Shown here: positions 33,222 to 43,119 of the stretch, in pieces
Layout: each line of letters starts with the position of its first letter
Position numbering within the stretch: position 1 is the stretch's first letter
DNA from: Bombyx mori
Taxonomy: Eukaryota > Arthropoda > Insecta > Lepidoptera > Bombycidae
DNA length: 64,000 nt
Assembly: GCF_030269925.1 (NCBI RefSeq)
Contig: NC_085119.1
Span: 16,775,001 to 16,839,000, forward strand
Reading direction: 5' to 3'
The notes under the pieces: model-generated
Seen by the model: only the letters and a program-made list of their open reading frames with translations
What the model was told of the DNA's origin: nothing
The model's database searches: none
Program-made: the position numbers and the translations under genes

Positions 33222-33780
33222 GCTTGAGCCGGCAAAAAGCTCAAAGTGTTACACATTGCCCCGCCCGCTACTGCAAATGTATAGTTAGAAGGCAATTGAT
33301 ACCGTCGCGATATAAAGCCCCTATTGAAATATTTTTCCAAAAACACGATCACAATAACATGAAAAAATTAAAAGATAATGATTGGTGCCTTCCAAAATTT
33401 GGATAGCACCATTGGTTACAAATTTTTTAACTAAGCAAATTTAAATATTTTTAGTACTTACTTCGCATTTTGGTTAGTTCTTGATAAATTTAAGGCTATA
33501 TTTGTGACGCGATATATATTTTTTTGTTATTTTCATTTTAATATTCACGACTTTTCGATTTTTTTCGTGTACACAGATAATATGACAAGATACTATTCAT
33601 TGAAATTTGACAACCGTTCAAAAATGGTAGTGTGGGTGACTCACATGTATTTATTTATTTTATAATATTTTATTATAATTACACTACACAACAACACATA
33701 CATACTTTATTTTATATCAACACATTCATTTAGCACACAATCATACAAAACATTATTTACACTAAACAAAATAAAATTCA
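33222..33780. other. No gene recognised; shared 37-bp block
   Basis: GATACCGTCGCGATATAAAG (33298 on) recurs with few changes at 2608-2643, in both cases downstream of a Bm1 copy. The remainder is AT-rich. Confidence 0.45.
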
Positions 33781-33790
33781 CAAGCAAAGT
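33781..33790. repeat. Target-site duplication of the Jockey-like LINE, 3' side
   Basis: CAAGCAAAGT here and at 38959-38968 flank the minus-strand LINE. The last base may belong to the poly-T, so the duplication is 9-10 bp. Confidence 0.65.
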
Positions 33791-34039
33791 TTTTTTTTTT
33801 TTTTTTTTTTTATGATTGAAGGATTACTGGTGGCCCGGAGGCCTTTCCAGTTTCACCAGGACAGGTGGGCGAGCAAAGGCTCAGCCAGGAGGGGTGGGAT
33901 TTGCTAACAGCTACCCGAGCGCCTCCGAAGGAGACCTAACAGCTCAAGAGCAGCTGCTTCGCGAATGAATCTACTACCGGATCGGAATCGCGACCCGCTG
34001 AGAAGATCCGGCGAGAAACTCAGCGAGCTGATTCATGGG

Positions 34040-36924
34040 TTAGGTTGCACGGCGAACTCTTTGTCGAGTTCGACGAGTACTGTTACCGAGGTCCCTAAGC
34101 CTGCTCCTAGAGCTGAAGGCGTCTAGTGCGAAGGTTATTGGATCTGATGGATCCGTAAGGACGTGTCTAGGGCGTCGACGGTGACTGGCTCCTGCATGAT
34201 CAGGATTCGGGGAGTAGTCAGCGGCGGCTACGATAAGGCGATTATCATGACGCATAGCCTTATCGAAGTACCGTTCCGACGCTGACTTCATGTATTTCTG
34301 TATAGATTCGAGGCCCAGGTCGTCGTGTAGGTCAACGTTCCTCACGAACCACGGAGCTCCGACGGCTAACCTGCAAAAGCGGGATTGTAGAGATTGAAGG
34401 GTGTCTATGTGCGTGCGAGCCGCGTGAGCGAACACCACACTCGCGTAAGTCATGACGGGCCTTATGCAAGTTTTGTAAAGTGTCACCTTGTTCCGAAGGG
34501 ACATTTTACTCCGCTTACAAATCATGGGGTAGAGTCTACCGAGAATAAACGCGGCACGGTCACGGACTGATTTTATATGCGGGCGGAATGTCATCGATGC
34601 ATCCAGGGTAACGCCCAGGTACTTGACCTTCCTGGCCCAGGGTATGGATTGACTAAAGAGAGTAATCGGGGGTGTGAGATTCCTCCTCCTAATACGGGAG
34701 GAAATCCGTGTGGAGCTTCCCCTCTGAAATAGCACCGCAGTACTTTTCGCTGGGTTGATGTCTATGCGCCATTTTCGGAACCACTGTCCTAGGGCTAGGG
34801 CTGCGCTCTGAAGCTTCTTCGCGATTAGGGACTTGTTTCTACTGGAATAGTAAACAGTCGTGTCGTCGGCGAATAAAGCTAAATGGGTCGGCGGCGACCG
34901 GGGAATATCGTTAACGAATAAGCTAAATAGGAGGGGTGAGAGGACAGAGCCTTGCGGGACTCCAGCTGTGAGAGGTCGTGGGGAGGAGCGGGTTCCCTCG
35001 ACTCGATATCGAAAAGAGCGGTTCGACAAGAAGTCCCGTATGATGAGCACGAGACTATCCGGCACACCCATGTTGAATAGTTTGAAAATCAAACCGTTGT
35101 GCCAGACTTTGTCGAACGCTTTTGCGACGTCGAAGAAGAGAGCTCCCGTGTATAACGGTTTTGGTCGATTAAGCCCCACAAGAATGTGCTCCGTGAGGCG
35201 GTGCACCTGTTGAACGCATGAGTGATTTGTACGGAATCCGAATTGTTCATCGATGAGAATGCCCTTGGATGAGACGAAGTCTCTGAGGCGTTTGTAGAGC
35301 AGACGCTCATACAGTTTGCCTAGAGACATGAGGAGGCTAATCGGGCGGTAGCTCGTCGGATGATTTTTTGGTTTACCGGGTTTATGTATGCCGATAACGT
35401 CCGCTTCTTTCCACACCGCGGGAAAGATACAGTTCGCCATAGCGGCATTGAAAATAGATGCCAACATCACGATGAGTTGGACGGGTAGAAGTTTAATAAC
35501 GCGGTTGGATATACCGTCGGAACCGGGAGCCTTGCGAGGACGTAGGTCTTTGATCAAGTCTTTAACTTCCATCGGGGTGACGGGTGGTAACACATCAGAG
35601 GGTGGCAAGGAGGCTCTGCGTTCTACCTCACTGTCTACTAATTCTACATGCACAGGGTCCACGGCTTGAGTGCTGGGCGTGCACTGGGTTTGCAATGTAT
35701 CGGCCAGCAGCTCTGCTTTTTCGTCATCATCGAACGCCGTGAGTCGGCCTGAGGGGCCTACGAGGGGGGGCATAGTTACTACCGTATCCGATTTGAGAGT
35801 ACGAGCTAAGCGGTAGTAAGACCTTTGGGAGGGCGCGAGTCCTTCTAAGAAATCAGACCATCTGGCATCTCGGACTTCGGCGATGCGAGACTTTACGTCG
35901 CGTTGTAGGGCACGCATTCGAATACGATTTTCCGCGGTAGGATACCTGTCGTAGGCGCGTATCGAGGCGTTCTTAGCTCTAAGGAGTTCCCTAATATCGT
36001 CGGACAATTTGAAGCGGTGAAGGAAGTCCTCCGCTACAACTTGTTTCGATGACCTATCTAATGTCGAGGTGATGTGTGACGTTAAGATGTCTATGGCTTC
36101 AGCGGTATCCTGAGGAGACGGGGTAGAGTCCGGGCTAAACGGTAGCGATGGTGGATCAGATTCAGCCAGGCTGATGCCCAGCGTGTGCCAATCCACCACA
36201 GTCCTCGTGACGGGAACGGAATCGGGAGCGCGACCGAGCTTCATAACAACGGGACGGTGGTCTGAATCTAACTCTGAAACTACTTCGATCGAGTGTAAGC
36301 GCAGAGTTACGTTTTTTAATAACGCTATGTCGAGTATATCCGGGCGATGCGCGATATTTAGCGGGTAGTGAGTCGGGATTAGCGGAGCGACGATATCGAA
36401 GGCGAGATTATCGACTAACGCGTCAAGCCGCCTGCCATTCGGGGTTGTGGTGTGTGAGTTCCACCTGATGTGTTTACAATTTAGGTCGCCCGCCAGAATG
36501 ACAGAGCTCCCCATGCCGAGCAGCGCCTCGATATCACTGCTTAGAACGATCTTATCCGGTGGAAGATAAACGGACGCGATAACGATCGGCGCGTGTCCCG
36601 TCAGTGAGATTCGGCACACTGATGCTTCGATATTAGCGAGCGCGGGAGGATCGAGTGGGACGCAATGCAGGGCTCTTCTATAAAAGTAAAGTAAATGACG
36701 GTACCACCACCACGAGCAGAGAGCCTGTCGTTCCTGACCATGTTATAGTTCGCGATTTTAGGGTCACGGCGCGCGGGCTTAAGTAGGGTCTCCTGCACTA
36801 AAAAGATATCAATTTGATGGTCACGCAAAAAGTCAGAAACCTGATCACGCTGATTTGCGAGACCGTAAGCGTTAAAAAATCCTATCGTTACGGATAGGGG
36901 CTTTATTCTATTTATATACGCCAT
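34040..36924 (-). pseudogene. LINE ORF2: endonuclease-reverse transcriptase, frameshifted
   Basis: Translation starts at ATG 36922-36924 with an AP-endonuclease-like N-terminus (GFFNAYGLANQRDQVSDFL, then the catalytic QETLL). The frame is lost near 36684-36693, where AAGTA is tandemly duplicated. It reopens from about 36619 to 34040 (859 residues) with GDLNCKHIRWNS and SDHRPVV endonuclease motifs. Reverse transcriptase blocks follow: SYRPISLLMSLGKLYERLL, FFDVAKAFDKVWH, AGVPQGSVLSPLLF and FADD (residues 583-586 of the downstream frame, 34862-34873). The C-terminal thumb-like region is intact. A 5-bp insertion accounts for the observed frame change. The product would nick target DNA and reverse-transcribe the element RNA. 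Confidence 0.88.
36684..36693 (-). other. 5-bp tandem duplication causing the ORF2 frameshift
   Basis: AAGTA is repeated exactly twice here, inside the endonuclease coding region. A gain of five bases shifts the frame exactly as seen between the two open segments. Confidence 0.7.
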
Positions 36925-36927
36925 TGA

Positions 36928-38550
36928 TTACCGGCGGAGTGAGGGGAGGACGTACGTATTTAATGACGCGTATACGTCGGCGTATTCTTGCACAACGGCG
37001 ATAAAGTGTTGTGCAGTGGAGGCAGAGCGAATGGCGTCGCCCAAAGCGTTAACGCGCTCAAAGTTGATCGACTGAAAGAAGTCGATCGCTAAAGCGAGAT
37101 TGTCGGACGCGGTCGGAGGGCAAGTCGCGGGAGAGGGACGAGTCGCGGGGGCGGGACGAATCGCGGAGGAGGGAGTTGTAGCCGTGTTCATGTACGGCAG
37201 CGGTTTCGCCCAGGCCGAGACACTGGGCACCGGCGCCGGAACGAACGCTGGCTTAGCCTGCGACACAGAGGGTGCCGAGGCTTTGATGTCTGGGCCGGAA
37301 GCTCGGAGGCGGTTTTGGCGGGCGACGCGGCGATTTATTTTCGGGGCTCGGGGGCATCCGCGGTAATTTGCGGGGTGACCCTGTGTTCGACACAGGACGC
37401 AGCTAGGCGGTTCCGTCGCGGTTTTTTGATCGCGAGTGCATAGGGCCGTGGCGTGATCGCCTAAGCACTTGACGCATCGGGGGCGCGCGTGACAGTTACG
37501 GGAAGAATGCCCGTATAATTGGCAGTTATGGCACTGGCTAGGTGTGCCTTTCTTGTGTGGGGTTTCGACTGCGATCCCGGAAAGGTTACAGACCGTTCGG
37601 ATGTTGAATATTTGCTTACCCTCGGGGGTAGGCTGGAGGGCGACGAGAACCATATTATATGGCTCCCTTCCGCGGCCTGTGTGCATGCGGTGTACGGAGT
37701 TAACCGGTAGGCCTTGTTCGAGAAGGTCGGCCTTGACGAGCTCGGCATCCAACTCTTTAGGGATGCCACGTATAACGGCACGGAGTTCGCGCTCCTCCTG
37801 GAGCGTATATGTGTGGAAACTTATACGCTCCTTACGGAGGTAAGAAGAGAGGGCCCTATGGTCGTCGGATGTTCGAACCTTAATTTGAATGCCGTTCGCG
37901 AGGTTACGGGCATTCGTAAAATTGATATTTTTGGCCTTAAGGGCCAGGGAAACTCGTTCCCAAGCTGCCTTCTCTTGAAGGATTACCGGGGGAGGGGTCT
38001 GGGCTTTGTTTTGTGCCACCGGACGCGGCGACGGAGTGGCACGGGCTGGAGGCGCAACGGGAGTCTGAGGGCGGGGGCGCGACGCGTTCGCGGCTTTGCT
38101 AATTTTAGCGGCCGCGGGAGCTCGAGACTCCGCGGCACGCTTCTTACCCTTTTGCACCAGGGTGAATCCATCCGTCGATGAGGCGGGAGCGAGGTCGACC
38201 TCCATCTCCGAGTCAGAGTCGGAGGACGAGGAGGCGGGCGCAGGTGACCTACGAGTAGGTGTTTTGGACGGCGCGACGGAGGCCGCGGATGATCGCGCTG
38301 CTGGAACGGCGACCACGGCGGACGACGCAGCAGTTTTACTCGCCAGTATAGGCGACGCGGGAACGGCAGGCACGACGGAGGCTGCGGTGCTCGATGCAGA
38401 AGCTTTGCACGCAGGTACAGGCGACGCAGGAGCAGCGAGCTCGGTGGAGTCCACGAGAGGGCTCGCAGTGTGATCGGCCTTGAAGGCCTGAAACTCGGAA
38501 GTGAGCTTTGGGTAGCGAAGCCGGAGAAATTCCGCAAATACAGCGTCCAT
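36928..38550 (-). CDS. LINE ORF1: gag-like RNA-binding protein
   Basis: I choose the ATG at 38548-38550 (540 residues, starts MDAVFAEFLRLRYP). The open frame extends further upstream to 38727, but no ATG lies there. An Ala/Ser/Pro-rich low-complexity region follows the N-terminus. After it come a conserved gag-like segment (ERVSLALKAKNINFTNARNL) and three CCHC zinc knuckles: CHNCQLYGHSSRNC, CVKCLGDHATALC and CVLCRTQGHPANYRGC. This arrangement is typical of Jockey-clade ORF1 proteins, which bind element RNA. The frame is intact. TAA is followed after 3 bp by the ORF2 ATG, suggesting coupled translation on one RNA. Confidence 0.85.
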   Translation of the reverse strand: MDAVFAEFLRLRYPKLTSEFQAFKADHTASPLVDSTELAAPASPVPACKASASSTAASVVPAVPASPILASKTAASSAVVAVPAARSSAASVAPSKTPTRRSPAPASSSSDSDSEMEVDLAPASSTDGFTLVQKGKKRAAESRAPAAAKISKAANASRPRPQTPVAPPARATPSPRPVAQNKAQTPPPVILQEKAAWERVSLALKAKNINFTNARNLANGIQIKVRTSDDHRALSSYLRKERISFHTYTLQEERELRAVIRGIPKELDAELVKADLLEQGLPVNSVHRMHTGRGREPYNMVLVALQPTPEGKQIFNIRTVCNLSGIAVETPHKKGTPSQCHNCQLYGHSSRNCHARPRCVKCLGDHATALCTRDQKTATEPPSCVLCRTQGHPANYRGCPRAPKINRRVARQNRLRASGPDIKASAPSVSQAKPAFVPAPVPSVSAWAKPLPYMNTATTPSSAIRPAPATRPSPATCPPTASDNLALAIDFFQSINFERVNALGDAIRSASTAQHFIAVVQEYADVYASLNTYVLPSLRR

Positions 38551-38702
38551 GATGTCTACGTGCCCAGGTGGGGCTACCCTGGGTCTTAGAAAACACTCGC
38601 CTTGCGGCGAGGCCCCAACTTCTCGGACCTGAGCGGTTCTATTGAACACAGGTGGCGATGCGGCACGATTACTGCAGGACAAAGAAAAATCACAACAAAA
38701 CG

Positions 38703-38851
38703 GAAATAACAAAAAGAAACAAAACAATTAAACACTTCCAGGAAGACAGTTTGTCGGCAGATGTACCACGAACACAGAAATAACAAAAGGAAACCAAACA
38801 AATAAAAACTTCCAGGAAAAACACTTGGTCGGCAGATGTACCACGAACACA
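38703..38851 (-). repeat. Two ~74-bp tandem repeats in LINE 5' UTR
   Basis: GAAATAACAAAA begins both units (38703-38776 and 38777-38851), and both end GTACCACGAACACA. They share CTTCCAGGAA and TCGGCAGATG. Repeated 5'-UTR units in LINEs often carry promoter activity; that role is inferred. Confidence 0.8.
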
Positions 38852-38911
38852 GGCCGCGCGAACAATGGCCGGGCTAACAAAAGCCGGGCGAACAAAGGCC
38901 GGGCGATCGAG
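38852..38911 (-). repeat. Four 15-bp GC-rich tandem repeats in LINE 5' end
   Basis: GGCCGGGCGAACAAA-type units are repeated four times with one to three changes each (38852, 38867, 38882, 38897). They lie just upstream of the 74-bp repeats in transcript order. Confidence 0.8.
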
Positions 38912-38958
38912 TGGTCGATGAGCACGTCCGCGCGTGACGGGTGCCTCTATCGGAATGG

Positions 38959-38968
38959 CAAGCAAAGT
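38959..38968. repeat. Target-site duplication of the Jockey-like LINE, 5' side
   Basis: CAAGCAAAGT matches 33781-33790. It places the element's 5' end at about 38958. Confidence 0.6.
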
Positions 38969-40037
38969 CAGGCGATAACTGAAGTATGGCGGCGGCGATA
39001 TATTTCGCTAGTACATCGGTCGCATATTTACCGATCCACCGCCACCAGTCGAAATCTGACTTGCGAGCGCGCATCCCGTATTATCTTTTCTGTTCTACGC
39101 CTTTTATAATTATTGCTTTTTGTTTCGTGTACTGCTTGTGTTGCTTGGACTATCTATTTCTTGTGTACTTTCTCCTTCTTTGTATATTTTGTGTTCGTCT
39201 TAAATAAAAACTTTCGTTGTGCCCTTTTGTGTTTGAAAATACATTATAATTCAACCCAAGACGACTAAAGTAGTTTCAATAAAATTAGAATATATTTAGC
39301 TCAATCTTTATATGAAAATAAATAAACACCAGATTAATTCGTAACAGTAGTTTTATAAAAAAAAATCTAATGCGTCATGGTCACAGGACATTGTGAGATT
39401 TCTTGGGCTGTTTTAATGGTTGCGGTTGCCACGATTAGCCATAAAACTAGTGTTGCTTTGCCAAATCGGATCATAATTGTTCTGTTTCCATACCAATTTT
39501 TATGTTGGCAACCTGACCAGACAATTTTTTCACGGTTGAGAGAATTGATTGTTAATTAAAAGATTTTCAAATCCAAAATTCTGCGGTAACTTTGATATTT
39601 TTTTTGTGTATAATAGGGTTGCTTCTGTTATGCCAAGATAATTTTAAGGATGTCTGTGTGTTAGTAAATTTAGTACATATATGTTTTTTACAGATCCTCG
39701 CGTAGATGTTATTCCTCAGTAATTTTATATTCCAATTATGGAATAAATATCTTCGTTATGTAAGAGAAATGCGAAGAAAAGAACTACTGGTTTCAATAAA
39801 GTGCTTTCAAGTGAACTTATTTGGCTTACGACTACATAGCCTTCTTAGGATTCTCGTTCTGATGTATATGGCTTGAGTGAGCTCTAACATTTGACTTTAT
39901 TCCTTAAACTGAAATCTTAAGTGTATTAAAATATACATATTACCCTGTAACACGTGTCATACGTTTTTGCATAAGCTTTATAGGTTTTGGTCACTATGAT
40001 CTTAGAAATGAAAGCAAAATAAAAATTTATAAGTAGT
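38969..40037. other. No gene recognised between two LINEs
   Basis: GC-richer up to about 39080 (ATGGCGGCGGCGATATATTT), then AT-rich. The GC-rich part could belong to the LINE's 5' UTR if the inferred end is wrong. Confidence 0.45.
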
Positions 40038-40051
40038 ACACAATAATTCAA
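40038..40051. repeat. 14-bp target-site duplication, 5' copy
   Basis: ACACAATAATTCAA is present here and exactly at 43106-43119, immediately after the RTE GATGATGATG tail. Confidence 0.9.
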
Positions 40052-40102
40052 AAAATTAAATGATTATGAACCCACTCATCCAAAAAATTAAATGATTATG
40101 AA
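40049..40102 (+). repeat. 22-bp direct repeat at RTE 5' end, period 32
   Basis: CAAAAAATTAAATGATTATG plus AA occurs at 40049-40070 and 40081-40102. Both copies contain ATGATTATGAA. The second supplies the start of the long ORF, and the first opens a short out-of-frame ORF (40060-40095) overlapping that start. Confidence 0.85.
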
Positions 40103-43100
40103 AGGAAAAGTAATGTTACCGGACCGGATTTTTTCAAAACGAACTGGCGATGTTAAAACGGCAAACGAATTTAGCTTATGCACATGGAATGTTAGAACTC
40201 TCAATAGACCGGCAGCCTTCCAGGTCTTATGCCAGCAACTGACACAACACAGAGCCGATGTCACAGCCTTACAGGAGATTAGATGGGTGGGACAAGGCGT
40301 AGTTAAAAGGGCAGACTATACAGCGTACTATAGTTGTCACCCAAAGCATCACTTGTTTGGAACAGGGTTCGTCGTCGGCAAGCGGCTTCAACCCCTTATC
40401 ATTGACTTCCAGCCAATTAACGAGCGTATGTGTTCAATTAGAATAAAAGGTAAATTTCAAAACTACACAATTATTAACGTACATGCCCCAACGGAGGAAA
40501 GCGCCCCAGAAGAGAAAGAGAAGTGGTACTATAATGTGGAAAGTGTGTACTCTAAAGCGCCCAAAGGTGACGTTAAGGTAATAATAGGAGATCTAAATGC
40601 GAAAATTGGCCGAGAAGAGGTATACTGTCCAACAATTGGACTACATAGTCTCCACGAAACCTCCAATGATAACGGCACCCGACTTATTGACCTTGCTTCA
40701 TCTTTGAATATGGCTATTGGAAGTACATGTTTTCCGCACAAAAACATACACAAAGTTACTTGGTTTTCCGCTGACGGGGTTACCCGTAACCAAATTGACC
40801 ATATTTTGATTGACCGTAGATATTACTCAAACCTCCTGGACGTTAGGAGCCACAGAGGTGCCAACATAGATTCGGACCACTATTTAGTCGTTTGCAAAAT
40901 GAGGGCAAGAATATCGCAATACAAGTACACCAAGACTGTTAGGACAAGAAAGTTTGACACCTCAAAGTTAAAGCGACGGCCAGGGGTGAACTCTGAGTAC
41001 ATTGAGTGTGTGGGCCAAGAACTGGATAAGATAACAGATAATAGAAATAGTAATGTAGATTCTGATGAAATATGGCAACGCCTGAAATCTGCAGTTACAA
41101 CAGCAGCTACGAAAGTTCTTGGACACGAAGAAAAGCGAAAACGGAATGGGTGGTTCGACGATGAATGCCAAAAAGTCACAGATGCGAAGAATAAGGCTCA
41201 TAAATTATTGCAGCAAAAACTCACTCGGTGCCGTAGAGAGAATTACAGAAACCTTAGGATTAAAGAAAAACAGCTACACAAAAGGAAGAAACGAATGTTT
41301 GAAGAGCAACAACTTAAGGAAATTGCAAATAGTTACTCAAAGCAGGAATCCAGGATTTTCTACAAGCAAGTGAATAGCGGAAAGAAGGAATTTAAACCAA
41401 GAACCTCAGCCTGTAGAAATAAAGATGGCCAACTGCTTAATGACAGAACAGAAGTCATTAAAAGGTGGGCAGAACACTTCCAAGAGCTACTAAACAAACC
41501 ATCAGTTGCTACTCATATCGATGAAGTCGAAGCTCCACTTAATCATCAGTGGCTAGAAGTGTCCCAACCGTCTCTGGAAGACACCAGAGCTGCCAGCCAA
41601 AAACTCAAAAACAATAAAGCTCCAGGAAACGACAACATCCAGAGTGAACTGCTGAAATACGCTGGGTCCCAGTTTGAAGAGGAATTCCATAAACTAGTAC
41701 TGCAGATATGGAATTCTGAAGTTATGCCTGAGGAATGGAACACAGCGGTTATTTGTCCTCTCCACAAGAAGGGCGATGTTCTCGACTGTCAGAACTATCG
41801 AGGCATTTCACTCCTCAATACAGCATATAAGATATTTGCGAACGTTCTCTTTGGCAAATTAAAACCTTTCGTGGAGCCTAGACTAGGAGAATATCAGTGT
41901 GGTTTCCGACCTGGTAGATCAACCATCGACCAAATCTTCTCCCTACGACAAATACTTGAAAAAACTCTTGAATTTAATGCTGATACGTATCACCTTTTTA
42001 TTGATTTTAAAGCTGCCTACGACAACATAAGCCGTGATTTCCTATACCAGGCTATGCATGAGATTGGCGTACCACCGAAGCTTATATCTTTAACAAGGAT
42101 GACACTGGTTGCATCGCAAAGCATTGTTAAGATCCAAACAGACCTATCGGATCCTTTTAGAACCCATGATGGACTAAGGCAGGGTGATGCCCTCTCCTGC
42201 CTTCTTTTCAATGTTGCACTCGACAAGTGTATCCGTGACTCAGCAATAGAGACGACGGGCAATATATATTACAAATCCGCTCAAGTACTGGGATATGCGG
42301 ATGATATTGACGTCATTGGCAGATCAGCTCTCGCAGTAGAAAGTGCGTACCTTGCTCTCGAGGCCTCGTCTCTCGAAGCCGGTCTCCAAGTAAACGCAGA
42401 CAAAACTAAATTCCTGAGGGTGTCGAGGGACTTACGTGAGGACACAGCGCATAAAAATATTGGCCAGCATACTTTTGGATCTGTGAATGAATTTGTATAT
42501 CTTGGTTCTCTGATAACGAATAATAATAATATAACAGCAGAAATAGTTAAGAGAATACTGTCGGCGAATAAATGCTACTTCGGCCTGCTTAAATATTTCT
42601 GTTCCAAAATTCTGTCACGAAATATCAAAATTATTTTATACAAGACCCTACTGAGGCCCATTCTTATTTATGGCTCAGAGACATGGGTACTCAGCAAAAA
42701 AGATGAGAACCGTCTACTTGTGTTCGAGCGTAAGATTCTAAGACGGATATTCGGTGCTGTGCGGGAAAACGAGATATGGAGGACGCGCTATAACCACGAG
42801 TTGTATGATGTTTACAAAGATCCTAACATCATAACAACTATAAAGATTGGACGCCTACGATGGGCAGGACATGTGGTTCGAATGGAGAGTACCAGAATGC
42901 CAAGACAATTGCTCTATGGCAAACCAGAGGGCCGCAGAAGTCGTGGCAGACCCAAACTTCGATGGTTGGATGGCGTGGAGCGCGACCTCAAAAATATCGG
43001 CGTCAAGAACTGGAAGGAGAAAGCCCTGAACAGAGCAGTCTGGAGAAACATACTGGACCAGGCTAAGGCCCACCCTGGGCTGTAAGGCCTAAGATGATGA

Positions 43101-43105
43101 TGATG
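40052..43105 (+). mobile_element. Complete RTE-type LINE, ~3.05 kb
   Basis: The element lies between exact 14-bp duplications. It has a ~40-bp leader, one long ORF (40092-43085) and an ultra-short 3' UTR ending in a GATGATGATGATG microsatellite. This compact single-ORF plan with a microsatellite tail is typical of RTE-clade elements. The exact duplication and open frame suggest recent insertion. RTE is inferred from architecture and motif style. Confidence 0.9.
40092..43085 (+). CDS. RTE-type endonuclease-reverse transcriptase, 997 aa
   Basis: Translation from ATG 40092 gives one uninterrupted frame. The N-terminal AP-like endonuclease shows CTWNVRTL, ALQEIRW, GDLNAK (G166-D167) and SDHYLV (S261-D262-H263). 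Reverse transcriptase motifs follow: NNKAPGNDNIQSELLKY, NYRGISLLNTAYKIFANVL, CGFRPGRSTIDQIFSLRQ, FIDFKAAYDNISRDFLYQ, LRQGDALSCLLFNVAL and the catalytic YADD at 735-738. The C-terminal region has LRPILIYGSETWVLSKKDE, RWAGHVVRME and SRGRPKLRWLDG. Length and order agree with RTE proteins, which nick DNA and copy their RNA in the nucleus. I see no broken motif. It could encode active enzyme, but expression is not shown. Confidence 0.92.
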   Translation: MIMKGKVMLPDRIFSKRTGDVKTANEFSLCTWNVRTLNRPAAFQVLCQQLTQHRADVTALQEIRWVGQGVVKRADYTAYYSCHPKHHLFGTGFVVGKRLQPLIIDFQPINERMCSIRIKGKFQNYTIINVHAPTEESAPEEKEKWYYNVESVYSKAPKGDVKVIIGDLNAKIGREEVYCPTIGLHSLHETSNDNGTRLIDLASSLNMAIGSTCFPHKNIHKVTWFSADGVTRNQIDHILIDRRYYSNLLDVRSHRGANIDSDHYLVVCKMRARISQYKYTKTVRTRKFDTSKLKRRPGVNSEYIECVGQELDKITDNRNSNVDSDEIWQRLKSAVTTAATKVLGHEEKRKRNGWFDDECQKVTDAKNKAHKLLQQKLTRCRRENYRNLRIKEKQLHKRKKRMFEEQQLKEIANSYSKQESRIFYKQVNSGKKEFKPRTSACRNKDGQLLNDRTEVIKRWAEHFQELLNKPSVATHIDEVEAPLNHQWLEVSQPSLEDTRAASQKLKNNKAPGNDNIQSELLKYAGSQFEEEFHKLVLQIWNSEVMPEEWNTAVICPLHKKGDVLDCQNYRGISLLNTAYKIFANVLFGKLKPFVEPRLGEYQCGFRPGRSTIDQIFSLRQILEKTLEFNADTYHLFIDFKAAYDNISRDFLYQAMHEIGVPPKLISLTRMTLVASQSIVKIQTDLSDPFRTHDGLRQGDALSCLLFNVALDKCIRDSAIETTGNIYYKSAQVLGYADDIDVIGRSALAVESAYLALEASSLEAGLQVNADKTKFLRVSRDLREDTAHKNIGQHTFGSVNEFVYLGSLITNNNNITAEIVKRILSANKCYFGLLKYFCSKILSRNIKIILYKTLLRPILIYGSETWVLSKKDENRLLVFERKILRRIFGAVRENEIWRTRYNHELYDVYKDPNIITTIKIGRLRWAGHVVRMESTRMPRQLLYGKPEGRRSRGRPKLRWLDGVERDLKNIGVKNWKEKALNRAVWRNILDQAKAHPGL

Positions 43106-43119
43106 ACACAATAATTCAA
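43106..43119. repeat. 14-bp target-site duplication, 3' copy
   Basis: An exact repeat of 40038-40051, directly following the element's GAT-repeat tail. Confidence 0.9.

Larger units (their letters stand above)
33790..38958 (-). mobile_element. Near-complete Jockey-clade-like LINE, ~5.2 kb
   Basis: On the minus strand the element has a 5' UTR with tandem repeats (38703-38911), ORF1 (gag-like, zinc knuckles), ORF2 (endonuclease-reverse transcriptase), a GC-rich 3' UTR and a 22-bp A tail (plus-strand T run 33790-33811). The two ORFs are 3 bp apart. A 9-10 bp duplication (33781-33790, 38959-38968) flanks it. ORF2 carries one frameshift, so this copy is probably not active. Other 3'-UTR copies are at 24327 and, of a related type, 45101 and 62995. 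The clade comes from ORF1 architecture and is inferred. Confidence 0.85.

Noticed and set aside
37714..38181. 155-codon plus-strand frame and other plus frames within 37100-38473
   Set aside because: They are shadows of the minus-strand LINE ORF1, whose GC-rich codons keep other frames open.
38551..38727. Extended N-terminus of LINE ORF1
   Set aside because: The extra segment has no upstream ATG, is Cys/Phe-rich and overlaps the 5'-UTR repeat; the ATG at 38550 is preferred.
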